A stretch of DNA of 64,000 nt. Source: Lunularia cruciata. Taxonomy: Eukaryota; Streptophyta; Marchantiopsida; Lunulariales; Lunulariaceae. Location of the stretch: contig OX419760.1 in NCBI GenBank assembly GCA_948567375.1, positions 40,858,001-40,922,000 of the forward strand, in the 5' to 3' direction. The notes under the pieces are model-generated. The model was given only the letters and a program-made list of their open reading frames with translations. It was not told the origin of the DNA and ran no database searches. Shown one piece after another: positions 43,271 to 54,790 of the stretch (the first letter of the stretch is position 1; the number at the start of each line of letters is the position of its first letter). A program made the translations under genes and the position numbers.

Positions 43271-43275
43271 GAATG

Positions 43276-44634
43276 GAAGGTCTGAGATTTTCCTCACCTT
43301 CTCAAGATCAACTGCTATTCCATCCTTAGAGATGATGTGCCCCAAAAGTAGACCTTCTTCACATCCAAAAATGCACTTCTCTGGGTTGAGTGATGCATTT
43401 GCCTCATCCAAGCATTGCAAGACCTTGATTAGGTGCTCAAAGTGCTCCTTCTTGCTCCCATAGAGACAAAAGTCATCAATGAAGTCTCTCACAATTTTCC
43501 CAATGAAAGGTTCAAATACCTTGTTCATAAACCATTGGAATGTGGGTGGACCATTGCAAAGCCCAAAAGGCATGACCTTGAAAGCGTAAGTTCCCCAAGG
43601 TGTGGTGAATGTGGTGAGTTGTTGATGCTTTGGTGCAATCTTGATTTGGTTATATCCACTATAACCACCTCCAAAACTATACCTCTCATGACCTGCAACC
43701 TCCTCTAAGATCTCATCAATGAATAGCAATGGGTAGTAGTCCTTCTTGGTAACAGCATTGAGCTTCTTGTAATCCACACATACCCGAAGCTTGCCATTCG
43801 TTTTCTTCACAATGACAATTGGAGACACCCATTTTGAATTCTCTACCTCAAAGATAAATTCAGCCTCCTTGAGCTTATCAAACTCCTCCTTCACAACCAA
43901 AGATATTGGTGGGCTAATGCGACGTTGCTTTTGGCAGATTGCTCTTGCATGTGACTCCACCTCTATCTTGTGCTCCTCCAAGGTGACTTCCTTCAAATCC
44001 TTGTAACTGAAAGCAAACACATGGATGAACTTGCGGAAAGTCTCCTCAAATCTCACTTTCTCCTCCTTGGTAACATTTGGGCCATACTTGAGGGTAGTTA
44101 ACCTTCTCTCTACCTCCTCAAGTGTCAATGGTGATTTATCTGGGTCCTTCAAAACCTCTGGCTTAGATGCAAAATTCATAGCACACAAAGGATACACATC
44201 TGAATTAGATTCAGATTCATCCTCCTCTGTGGAAGTGTCCTCTTCCATGCTTGTGTCCACACTTGAAGCTCCTTCTTCGGAATCTGATTCCCAATAATCA
44301 AAAGATGGTGATCTGAATGTGAAGTGTTGGTGGTGTTAGTCATAGGAACTGTTACTCTATGGTTTGATGGTCCAATCCTCAAGTACCCTTTGTGCCATCA
44401 ATGAGTTGTGCGTGCTGCTCTCAACCATGGCCTCCCAAGAAGTAAGTCATAGCTTGAATCCTTCAAGACTTGGAAAGTCATGAGATTTTGAACTCCCATA
44501 ACTGAAACTACCACTTTATCCATCACCCCTATTGGTTGAACTTTTTGCTTGTTTGCCATGCTCACCACAAATGCTGAAGGTCTTGAGGGTATCATACCCA
44601 ACTTCTTCATCAACCTTTCTGCCATGGCATTCAC
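43276..44634 (-). pseudogene. pol: A6 RT and protease, disrupted
   Basis: Continues A6 pol beyond D1. A 368-codon stretch (43154-44260) covers RT: VDYKKLNAVTKKDYYPL, then FGGGYSGY, in which the first catalytic Asp is Gly (codon at 43667-43669), and an intact FIDDF box. The protease C-terminus with YDLLLGRPWLRAA lies at 44398-44530, and a 1-bp deletion near 44312 breaks the frame. The gag-protease codon that is TGA in A1 and A3 is CAA here, so the frame stays open. Confidence 0.85.
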
Positions 44635-45899
44635 TGCTTATCCTCCATCAACATGTGCATCCTTGATGTTGTGACCATTCACTCTCACATCAATCTTGGA
44701 GGCATATTCACAAGCCTCCCATGGTGCTGGCTTGGCATCCACCACCCCCATTGATACTAGAGCTTTTGCCTTCTTCTTCCTCTTGCTCCTTGTAGAACTC
44801 AAACCACCTCTAAGCTCCTTTTTCAATGTAGGGTTCAAAGCAATCAATTGGCCCACTGTGATGTTATCCTTGTGGCTACCAATATCCTCCAACACATTGT
44901 AGTTCCACTGTTGCTTTGAAATCAAGAATCCTCCATCCCCAACTTTTTCCTTGGACCAAGCTCCAAATTAAGACCCTTAGAGTTTGAGCACTCTCCCTTC
45001 TCATACTTGCTCTCAACCACATCTATGGATGCTATCTCCTTACCTTTTTTGGGATAAGGAGCCACTTGGGTTTCACTACCTCCCTCTTTCCCTCTATTGG
45101 CTCCTTCATAACCCCTTGCTCCATGGTAAGTGGAATTTGGGCAATTCCTTTGGATATGGCTTCTTCCTCCACAACCAAAACAATTTCTATCATTGAAATT
45201 GTTGGCTGGTTGGCCTCCTCTATATGGATAGTTTCCATAACTCCTAGGCCCTCTCCCTACATTCTGATCCACCTCTCTCTTCTCCTATAGTTGCACTACA
45301 TTGATCTTGAGATCCGCAAGTTGTTTTGTGATGGTTTGAAGTGGATCCTTTGGTAGAGGTGCAAGAATTGGAGCAACTACTACTTGTGGTGCAACCCTTG
45401 CCACCAAAGTATCAGAAGTTCCACCATACTTGTAGCCTTGAGGAGGATGCACAACCTCCTTCACCACCAAATCACTCTCATCCCCTTCCAAACTCTCCTC
45501 CATGCAAATTGCGATCTTGATAGCTTCAACCGTGGAAGAAGGTTTCTCATATCTCACCTTGTTTCTAATTTTTGGTCTCAACCCTCCCACAAAATTCTTG
45601 GTGAGCATGGCCCCTATGCCAATCATTGTGGTCTCCACATCATCCCTACCCTTCTTCAACACTATGCAAAATCTGGACTCTAACTTTTCCACTCTTTCCA
45701 CATAGACTCTCACTTTCTCTCCTTGTTTGAGAAAGGTAACCTCACTTATCAATCTCTCATAACTCTCATCCGGAAGAAAGTTCTCAAACCACTCATTCTT
45801 CCTCCTCTCATTGTTTCCTATGCAAGCTCTCTTGAAGTCTCTCACAAAGGCCTCTACATCTTTTCCATCCTTGCCAAAGAAAAACGGAAGTTTTCCCAT
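44635..45899 (-). pseudogene. gag: A6 gag, internally deleted
   Basis: Starts MGKLPFFFGKDGKDVEAFV at 45899. About 48 codons are missing after NERRKNEW, removing the heart of the capsid domain, and about 50 codons are missing near 44955 (GLNLEL joins KKLGMED). The knuckle CFGCGGRSHIQRNC keeps all four zinc ligands. Frameshifts near 45285 and 44930 and a stop at 44638-44640 disrupt it further. The protease active-site stretch precedes 44638. Confidence 0.85.
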
Positions 45900-46139
45900 C
45901 TTAACTCCTCACTATCTTTCTTTTCTCTCAATTTTTTTTTCTTTTTTTCTTTTCTTTCCTCTCACTCTATTACTAATAGAGTATATACATGACTAACACC
46001 ATCTGAGAATAATCCACTCTAGGGAACACAAAAGGTTCAGGTTGCTCCAACATTTCTATAGCAACATCAAATCCTAGAGTGCATATTAATCTAACTCTCA
46101 TGGATAGTTTATCCATAAATTGAAAGATTATCTCCATCA

Positions 46140-46613
46140 CTAATCTTGAGAACTAGCTGATGAAAGTGGTAGTATTTCTATAGTTGTACTAAGACTCTCT
46201 CCAAAATCCTTCACCAAAGTCTCCAAAAGTGCTTTAACTCCACTACACTCATGTCCTTTTGGAAGTCCTTCCACTCCAGAAACCTCACACAACTCCTTGG
46301 TCATAGATCTTCTCTCTCCTAATCTTGGTGAAGAAGGTCCAACATGCAAACCCAAGTCAAGTAAGCCTCTCCTTTCCCTCAATCTCTTGCTCTCAAAGGT
46401 CAATGGACATGAACTTGCCTTGTGTCCCTTCTCTCCACATAGAAAGCACTTAGACTTACTCTTTCTTCCAAGTTGTGTAGGTTTTTAGATCCTCTCAACA
46501 CTCTCTTCAAATTCTATTATAAACTCTCTTTTCCTCAAATCCACCTTAACAATCACTTCAAACCCTTGGGGAACCTTGCATAGTCTCAATTTGCACTCTT
46601 GGTGACCCTCCAT
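46140..46613 (-). pseudogene. A6 ORF1 (upstream zinc-knuckle ORF), one stop
   Basis: Same length (474 nt) as in A3 and A4, ATG at 46613. The knuckle CFLCGEKGHKASSC is kept; in the second cluster one Cys is Ser (CEVSGVEGLPKGHEC). One in-frame TAA lies near 46485. Preservation of length and knuckle in an otherwise battered element is notable. Confidence 0.75.
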
Positions 46614-47473
46614 GTTCCCAAGATGAATCTAAACACTCAAACATGCTTTTTGTTGCTCTCAAACTCCTCATGCATGAGATCTCCACTCTGCAAAATTGAC
46701 CCTTCCTCACAATTTCACTCAGATCTCTCAACTAGTATATAAAAGTCATCTGAAATTTTTCACATGTGATCACAACTCCAGGGTATCACTCCCTACAAAG
46801 TTTCAGATCTTTTCATTCAGCCATTTGGCCTAGACACCTTTCTATTCAGCACACATATTTCAGATTTGGTCTGAAAACCACCCCCTTCACTTCAAAAACT
46901 CATACCTCCATGTGCAAGAATGATCTCTCTCTAATTTTTTGTGGCAACAAGTAGAATATAGTGCAATAAATTTTCTTGGAAATTTTCAGGACAATTCACC
47001 AAAAATTGAAGAAATGGCAGACTCTGTACATTTTTCCAAAGAGCATGCAGTTGCAGGAGCCGTTTACCCTATCAACTTTCAAAAATTCTAACCTAAAGTG
47101 CATAGTAGCTCTCCCAATAATTTTAAGTATGGTAACTAGAAGATAACCCAAGCTATTATGTGTTGAAATTTCAAGTCCAGATCTCAAACTTGAGATTTTG
47201 CCCAAAATCACCTTAATCCCCAAAATCTGCAATCCACCTCACACAATCTCTCCAAATCCTCTCATGTGTACAAGATGTACAAAATCACTTCAAAGACATC
47301 ATAATGAACTACAAGGTATACAAATGGATCTTAGTTTTCTAATATAAGTTCAGCCCTCTCCTCTCCTAATGTTCTCTCCAAGTGAGCTCTCATAGCCTCC
47401 TTCTGTCTAATGTAGAATTGAACGTGGAACATTATCTTGCTTTCTAGAGAGGTCACGGCAACGGAACCAAAAA
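46614..47473 (-). other. A6 leader with PBS
   Basis: Leader between ORF1 and 5' LTR, homologous to the A3 leader. The PBS on the minus strand at 47453-47469 reads TGGTTCCGTTGCCGTGA. The short leader ORF is recognisable but altered. Confidence 0.75.
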
Positions 47474-48163
47474 TGTGAGCCGGCCTGTCTCTCACTCAGG
47501 ATGAACCTCTGATTGCTATTATGGTAGCACACCATGGACTAAGAAGGAAATGAACCCCAACTCCATTATACTCCTCCAAGGCTAACACTCCAATACTCAA
47601 GACATTGCTCACTAGAGAACTCAATGAGAGAGAGATAATAGCAAATGAAAGGATGATGAGTACTTTCTCACCCCTTGTTTATATAATTTTCAAATAGTTA
47701 CGCACCAAAGTTACTAATTACCGGAGTAACTCAAGTTACTAGGCTAAAAGTCGAGTAAAGTCAAAAAACAGAAAGGAATATCCATTCATATGCGCATATT
47801 CCAGTAGCATGTGATCTTATCTTGACCGAACCACTAAGTCAAAGATTCCTTCACATGGGCTATTCTTGGACTATAGAAGAATCCAAAACAAAAAGGCTTG
47901 AAAGCTCAAAAGTTCTCAACTCTTTCCTCAAAGCCAAACACCTAGGAATAATACCAAGTCAACACACTAGAATCCAAAATAGTGGTGCTCATCTTTTCTA
48001 CCTCCTCTAAAGTAAGGTCCCCTCTATCTTAGCTATGACTAACTCTAGCTAATCATGACTAATGTAGAACCATCCTTTATCTCTATATAAATAATATCTC
48101 TCAAGTACTTGTAATACCAAGCTAAATATCACAATACCACACACATGCACAAATAGGTGTTAC
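47474..48163 (-). mobile_element. A6 5' LTR
   Basis: Plus-strand TGTGAGCCGG...AGGTGTTAC, about 690 bp. The TATA region reads 'tttatataattttc' here and is altered relative to A3. Confidence 0.9.
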
Positions 48164-49480
48164 TACTACAACGGTTACATTTACAAATATCTACAAGTAC
48201 AAAGGCCATTGGACTCCTTCCTACATAAAAGATCCTACAACTACAAAGAACTTCATTAAGTGAAGTAACTTTGGCCTAAACTACTACTACAAAGAACTAC
48301 CTTTGCCTTTATAAATCCTAATAAGGAGCTTAGTCCGCTCCTTGTACCTTGCTACTTCTAAGAAATAGGTATCAAAGTCTCAATGAACTTCCTATTGGTG
48401 TATTCCCATGTCTAACCACTAATTGGTCTACCTTGTCTTCTTTGTATGTCTTTCACTTTAATGTCTAGACTTGCAACTTCAGCTCATGCAACTACATCTT
48501 TGTTATCTTTTCTTGAGATGCTTCCTCCAACACAATTACAAACTTATCTTGAGTTTACTCTAACAGATTGAGGATCTTTGCCTTCTCTTCCTTCAAATGG
48601 TTGTCTTATGTCCTTGCTTCTTTCTTCACCTCCTCCATCATTTTGGGTCAATTAGCTACCTTCCCTTGCTTCTCCTTCTTCAACTAGATTCTCCATTTAA
48701 ATAGCCACTTCTTTCTTGTATGAATGTGTTCCCTCCTAGACTCATTTTTGTAGAGGTTCTGAATCTTCTCCATCTCTTCCTTCCATCTATCTAAATTTTC
48801 CTTCTTGGTGTAGATTACCTTGTGGAGCCTTTGGACAAGTGAAGTATAATCAACCACATCAAGATATACCTCTTGGTATTGGAATAGAATGAGCTCCACC
48901 ATCTGCAAGGCCCAAACCTACCTAATGTATCATAAAATTGATACCCTCTTTCACTAGTACAAACTCTTCTTGAGTGGCCCCTTTCTCCTACTTCATATTA
49001 GACTCCACTTAGAAGGTCTTCTTCCTCTCATTCAATCTTGACTCTTTCTTGGCTTCTTTGGCATCTTGTTCTCCATCCTCTCGCTATTGTCCTTCAGCCT
49101 CTTGATTCCTTTTGCTCAAATGGTCTTCTTTTGGGTACTCTTTAGCCAAAAAGATCACCTAGCAATTGTTGTTGTAGGTTATCTTTGGTGAGTGCCAATA
49201 GTCCTCAATGGCAATTCTTTATCTTGGCGGCAGTGCATTTAAATTGTTGTATGATCTTCTAGTCCAAAGGTTTTTGAGTCCAAAGGACATTTCTACTTGA
49301 GTTCTTCACCTCTGACCACTCTTTGAACTTGAAATCTTTGGTTCTTCCTTTAGACTGTCTTTGGCTCCATACTTTTTGCCTTTGTACCCCAACATGTATA
49401 GATGCAATTCCAAAGGAAACTCAACTAAGAGGATTTCCTTCCTAAAAAATAATTATTCCACCATATCATTGTGGAAAAGA
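48164..49480 (-). pseudogene. Decayed ORF of old element B (minus copy)
   Basis: Minus strand: the clearest piece is 48684-48908 (LFQYQEVYLDVVDYTSLVQR, then KKENLDRWKEEMEKIQ). It matches, by eye, a plus-strand piece at about 52250-52450 (LLQYQEDWPKVRVYTSLVRR). Charged, coiled-coil-like, with many stops elsewhere. The 49260-49475 part repeats 1740-1985. No known domain; an accessory ORF of an old LTR element is the best guess. Confidence 0.35.
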
Positions 49481-50330
49481 TACTCCTATTCCTTCCTCAA
49501 TTCACACATTATCTCTTTTATGCCAAAGCTCTTCTAAAATTTTCTTCAAAGAGAAGACCTTGCCAATTTCAACATAAAAGTTCTTCTCAAACTTACCAAG
49601 AGATCCTTTAGAGTTTCATCCAAAATCAGCATCATGGTTGTATCACCCAAATAGGTAATCTCAATCCTTACTTAGTAAAAATAGGTAGTACTCATAAATC
49701 TTTATTCTCTTCATTCACTCCATGCTCCAAACTTATTAAGGAATGTACTTCTTTCACCTCCTAAGCCTTTCTTTATATACTCCCTAAAAGTACCATAATA
49801 AGTACCTTGGTAACTTGATAAAATATCCATGTTTCCCAAATTCCCCCAAGTAAATAATTTTTAGTCAATGTGTTAGCACATGGGTCTCATTCTTCCCTTT
49901 GGAAGCTTCCAAGCATATTCTATGAATCTAGAACCTTCTCTTAGTTAAAAATCACAATATATTCTAAAGTCAAGTCAAATCTACCTAACTTGAACTACCT
50001 CCTCTAACAAAGGTCACTTAAGTTGGTCAAGCTAATAGGAGGTCAATATATACTAATATAAGAGGTTAATTTGACCATGCAAAGTTCAAGATGAAGTTCC
50101 TACTCCAATATACCATAATGTAAAATTTTCTTTTTGGAGTACCCACTCCAATACAATCTAATTTAAAATTCACTAGTGGATCTCATTGAGTATCCAATAA
50201 TAAATTTTGGATCTCTCCCTTTCTTGATTATACTTACTTAGCTAGACATACCTCTCACATTTTTTTTCTTCTAAACTTAGTAACTGTAGTTATCTCAAAA
50301 CCATTGAAATGCCTCTAATGAGTAATATGC
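49481..50330. other. No gene recognised; old repeat DNA
   Basis: AT-rich and broken in all frames. It lies between relics of element B and the A-like fragment at 50330. Confidence 0.3.
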
Positions 50331-50458
50331 ACCCAAGGATGTTATAGAAGATACTTTGATAAAGTCAACCGTAATAAGTTGAAGTTGAAGTTGTATCATA
50401 AAAAGTAAAGGAACCTTCACTCTTAGGGCAAAGTAAAATCTTAGTCCAAGAGTAAATG
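50331..50458 (+). pseudogene. pol: Last codons of a diverged family A pol
   Basis: Matches the end of family A pol, leader to LTR: 'tactttgataaagtcaaccgtaataagttgaag' resembles 16600-16625 of A5, then 'agggcaaagtaaaatcttagtccaagagtaaa' resembles the stretch before the A5 LTR. It marks an old related element in plus orientation. Confidence 0.55.
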
Positions 50459-51040
50459 TGACACAAATTGGTGCAAGTATTTCATATCCATATATTTGTG
50501 GTGCTAAATTTTTTTGATTTTGCAATATTTGTTGAGTGGTTCTTCTTTTTATAAAGGTGAGAGTATTCTTTCCTATCCAAAGGAGAAACCTTTGTGTTTG
50601 GGGATTCCTTGGATTCATCACCTTACATAGTAAGGTACAAAGAATGGTCCAAGTATAAATAAGAGATTGAGCAAAAGAATGAAGGTGCAAAGACTCTTTG
50701 CCAAAGGGTTTTGGAACCAAAGACCATATTGTGGATTAAAACTCTCTTACCACATGCAAATAAAGAACTATTGCCAAGAACCATTGAAGAGCATGAGAAT
50801 CTTACATTTCAATAGGGACCATGCACCTATTAAGGACTATTGGTTGAAGATCCTTGACTATAAAATCAAGAGTAGTGCAAGTAATTCTTTCTTTTGTGAG
50901 AACTTTCCTAGAAGCTAGTCAATCTTGAGCAAGGAATTTTTTGAGTGTAACCCAAAGAGAGAGTAGAGACTTAGCATTCTTTATAGTATAAAACATTTGT
51001 GCTATTTAATTTCTTTGAAAATCAATAGATGGAGAGGAGA
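50459..51040 (+). mobile_element. Diverged LTR-like sequence after the A-like pol end
   Basis: Begins TGACACAAATTGGTGC directly after the pol end and purine stretch, where family A has TGTAACACCCATTTGTGC. Beyond the first 20 bases little similarity remains. The 3' limit is uncertain. Confidence 0.35.
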
Positions 51041-51640
51041 AAGAGTGATGAGGAGAGTCCTAACAATAATTATTTGCTACCCAATAACAGATAAGTGGGG
51101 GATTTTTGTTAGTAGCAAATTCTTTTGAGCAAGCATCTAATATTCTTGCTCTAGAATTGGGATATTAGCTCGATTGATGGTCCATAAAATGATAAATAGA
51201 AGCCATGAGATGGGAAATCCTTGAAGAAATATAAGAGAATAGAGTGAGGAATACTAGAGAATGGTCCTTGGAGCAAAGGCAAAACCTTTAAAGTGACATA
51301 CACTAGATATCAAGTGTAAGGACATGGGTGAGAAGGTCAATACCCACATAGCTAACTCCTTCAATGAGCCAAGAAACCCTAAAAATTGTTGGAGGGTTTG
51401 CAATTACAAAGACCTAACCCAGAGAGCAATAGTATCTTTGCTCATAAAGATCTTTTGACCAAAGAGAACCACTTATCTTACAATCAACCAAGCAATCTTT
51501 TTTTACTAGGTAAATAAAGGAGTAGTAGCAAATTGGGCCTCCATGTTCTACAAGTACATCCGGTCTATGATTTTAGAACTTAAGGATGGACAAGCTACCT
51601 TTTTTATCCCTTTTCCATCCATTTCTATATAAGTATCAAT
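51041..51640. other. Possible copia-type PPT and LTR start, otherwise unassigned
   Basis: 'ataagtgggggattttTGTTAG' at 51091-51112 resembles the polypurine tract and LTR start of plant Ty1/copia elements. Nothing else in this stretch is recognisable. Confidence 0.25.
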
Positions 51641-53028
51641 TTGCTAAGGAAAAGAAGAAGAATTTCACTATTTGCTTCCACCTTGAAGACTATTTCTCAT
51701 AGCTTGAAGAGAAGGGAGTACTTAGAAGAATTCAAGAATCAAACAAGGAGTTTTATTTTGAGCAAGTTTGTAGTAGTGAAGGAGGATACAAGCATTGACA
51801 AGAAGAGAAGCACTCCTTCATCAAGACCAAAATGCCCTGCAAAGAGAGTAAGGAGAAATCCACAAGTAGTAGTTGTTTCTTTGGAGGAAGACAAAGCCAA
51901 AGATGAAGCCTATGAAGAGGGAAGAAGATGAGTTGACTCTACATGAGAGCAGCACTAAAAGAGATGAGGAAGAGTGAGCAAATGCAGATTCTGCTACACA
52001 AGGTGAAGCAAGTCACTAGGCCAAAGATCAAGAAGATCTTTGGAATGAGGAAGAACCAACCACTCTTGTGTAGCCAAAATCACCTTCAAAGTTGAAGGTG
52101 AATGAGACCAAAGAAGGAGTGCCCAAGGAAGAAGAGATTGACATCCAAGTAGAGGATGTCACTGGATATGTACTACATAAGAAGATAAAATATCTGAAGT
52201 ACAATCAGTTTTATTGTTTCATGGAGCTACATTCTTGATCAATTTGGTAGGTTCTTTGCTTTCCTACTTGTAGGCAAGTCTTTTGCAATACTAGGAGGAT
52301 TGGCCCAAAGTGAGGGTCTACACCTCACTAGTAAGGAGGCTTTGTGCAAATGAGTTTACCTTATAGGCAAAGAAGGATCATTGGCAAGGGGAAGTGGTGA
52401 AGCACAAGGTCCGGTACACAAAAGAGTGTAGGAGAGGAGACATGCTCCCACAAGATGCAAGATACTTAAAGAGAGAGAAGAGTTTGCTGGAGAATGCAAA
52501 GAAACATCAAGACTTGGACATCCAAATACTTCTAGAAGAGATGAGTGCTCTTTGGATTGCTAGCAATGTTTGATAAAAGTGGCTTGAAGTAGAATTGTAG
52601 GGTAGGACTACAAAGGTCCTTTTTTCTTCAACAAGAGAGGGAGACAAATAATACAAAACAAACCGCCTTGTAAGTTGTATTTGATGAATATGGCAATGAG
52701 ACTAGTCTTTGGTTGGAGGCACTACAAGAAGAGCTCTAGAAGGAGAAAGAAGATTGAGGTGCAACCGAAACCAAGAGGATGGATGATGTTGCAAACAAAG
52801 TACAAGGAGATTACAACTATTCAACCAAAAGAGGATATGATTAAGATTACTAAGGCATTGGAAGATGTTTGGGATGAATTGATGGCAATAAAGGAAGAAG
52901 AATCAATGGGCAAGATGACAAGAAAAAGCTATAAAGTTCAAGGTGCAAGTACAAATGTTGGAAGGAAAGACCTAAAATATTTGAAGATAGATATACTAGC
53001 TATAAACTTTAAAAAACATCGTAGATAG
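51641..53028 (+). pseudogene. Decayed accessory ORF of old element B (plus copy)
   Basis: Lys/Arg/Glu-rich frames with several stops: a basic Ser/Pro-rich stretch at 51770-51930 (KKRSTPSSRPKCPAKRVRR), the YTSLVRRL piece near 52320, and coiled-coil-like stretches to 53028. It shares the YTSLV piece with the minus-strand relic at 48684-48908. A family F LTR-like repeat follows at 53430. I do not recognise the protein. Confidence 0.35.
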
Positions 53029-53429
53029 AAAGTTCACAAAATCTTGTGACATCTTAATTCTAGAGGTAGCAAAATATAAGGAAATTAAATCCTTTCCTCA
53101 GTTGAGCTTAAGGGACTTCTTTTCAGTAGTTTAGTGCCAAAGACCCTTCACTAAAGGAGTTATTCTTAATTGTAGATATTTATAGTTACAATCTTTGGAG
53201 TAGGAAAGAGTTCAAAGAAAAAAAAATCTTTAGGAAGAGTAGATACCTTCTCCACCAACATGGATAACAATAAGAATTATACATATCAACAAGATAGGAT
53301 AATACAAAGACATTATAATCCAATGCATGTTGTAGATGCAAGGAAATGCAATCTTAATAGATTCTTGCACTTCCTTGATTGTTAGATCTTTTCCATCAAA
53401 GTAGGAAGTACTATTTAAGGCTTCAACTC
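53029..53429. other. Unassigned, no gene seen
   Basis: AT-rich, no long frame and no repeat match seen in the window. Confidence 0.3.
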
Positions 53430-53960
53430 CTTATAAATAATTCATTCAGTCTGTGGAAGCTGAATAAAGCCAAAGAGCAAAAAGCTCTTTGTTGCTTTTG
53501 CTTAATTTTGAGTTTTGGTTGTGTGTCTTTTGTGTGTAGTGGTGAGGAATCTTCATAGCAAGAACATGAGTCATTGAGTGTGTTTGATCACTAGAACTTG
53601 AAGCTAGGATCTGGGATCCTTGGTAGTTTAGAAGCAACCAATTGTTTCCTTGACTGGTCTTAAGTGAGCTATAGTGTTGAAAGTACCATGAAATTGAAAA
53701 GCAAAGACCTACCACCGATGCAAAGAGCTTTTGGAGTTGTGCTTTGTGGGAAGGATAGAACATCATCTTTGGATTTGATGTCATTGTAGTAGAAATAGCC
53801 TCTTTGGAGTGACTAAATCATCATCTTTAAGAAATAGTAGGAACATATCTTATGTGACAGTGATTTTTAGGTTTTCTATTTGCCATAATGTGCCGTAAGA
53901 GGTGGCCTTGCACTATTTTGGGAGTAGTTCTTACCTAAAAGGTTAAAGAAGAAATAATAA
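53430..53960 (+). repeat. Old LTR-like repeat (family F), plus copy
   Basis: Best-preserved copy of the repeat also at 1250-1660 (+) and 33990-34690 (-). Lies downstream of the B-type ORF, as the 1250 copy lies downstream of a coiled-coil ORF, which fits a 3' LTR. Confidence 0.4.
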
Positions 53961-54055
53961 AGAACAACAATAGCAACACTTCTCTTCTAATCTAGTCATT
54001 TTTGACCTAATCTTCAAGAGAACGACTTGTTTCTTACTATTATACCACATTTTTG

Positions 54056-54790
54056 TTGATACTAGGACATCACAATATCTAGCTTTATATTACAAGTAGT
54101 TGGAAGACTACTTTTCTATAAAGTGTTACAAAGCTTGTAAATAAGTTGTGATAGCTAGAGCTAGTCAAAGCCAAAATGGAGATGATACTATTTTAGAGGA
54201 ATCTTAACAATGATGACCATTTATTTGGATTTTAATGCATTGACTTTATATGGTTTCCCAAATATTTTCTTTGAAAATAAAGGTGGAACCTCTTGGTACA
54301 TGGGTCTTTTTGGTGTGGATTTTCTTATAGTCCAAGTAAAGCCTATGTGATAGTATCCTTGATTTAATTGTTGGATCATGATAAGGCCATACAATTATGG
54401 TTACTCCTATGAGTTTGGATATTCTCTTAGGATTTTACTATAGACTACTTTCTGCCTGATAATTTTATTTATTTTGGCAATTATAAAGTTTGGGTATAAG
54501 AGTTTCACAAGTATAAAAAAAGGAATAAAGAGCTACTTATCATGCTTTGATTCAAAATAACCTCTCTCATTGAATTCTCTAGTGAATAAAGTCTTGAGTC
54601 TTGGGGGTGCACTTCAGCTTTAGCCTTGGAGGAATGCCATGGAATTTGGTTTCATGAACCAATTCATCTGTCAGTCAAGATGAGCCTTTTATGAACATTA
54701 AAGTAGTACATCATGGACTAAGAAAGCTTGGAACCAAACTGCAAGTTACTTTTCCTAGGCTAAAACTCAAAGGCAACTCATTAGCTTACC
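54056..54790. mobile_element. Two diverged family A LTR pieces, head to head
   Basis: 54056 to about 54665 follows a family A LTR in plus orientation ('ctagctttatattacaagtag', 'tttcacaagtat', 'gtcttgagtcttggg', 'ccttggagga'). From about 54670 the sequence reads an LTR end in minus orientation ('catcatggactaagaaagc'). The two parts form an imperfect palindrome around 54665. Both are old. Confidence 0.5.

Larger units (their letters stand above)
34964..48163 (-). mobile_element. Copy A6: family A element carrying D1
   Basis: Minus-oriented family A element: 3' LTR 34964-35651, pol, gag, ORF1, leader, PBS 47453-47469 and 5' LTR 47474-48163. D1 (5.6 kb) splits its pol at 37648/43271. The two LTRs share diagnostic variants (e.g. 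'gcatgtgatcttatcttgacc') but differ at some thirty or more sites, so A6 is clearly older than A3. No clean target duplication is visible. Confidence 0.88.

Noticed and set aside
34959-48168. Target-site duplication for A6
   Set aside because: The flanks (TGGAC and TACTA) do not match, and the overlapping 'acta' could be chance.
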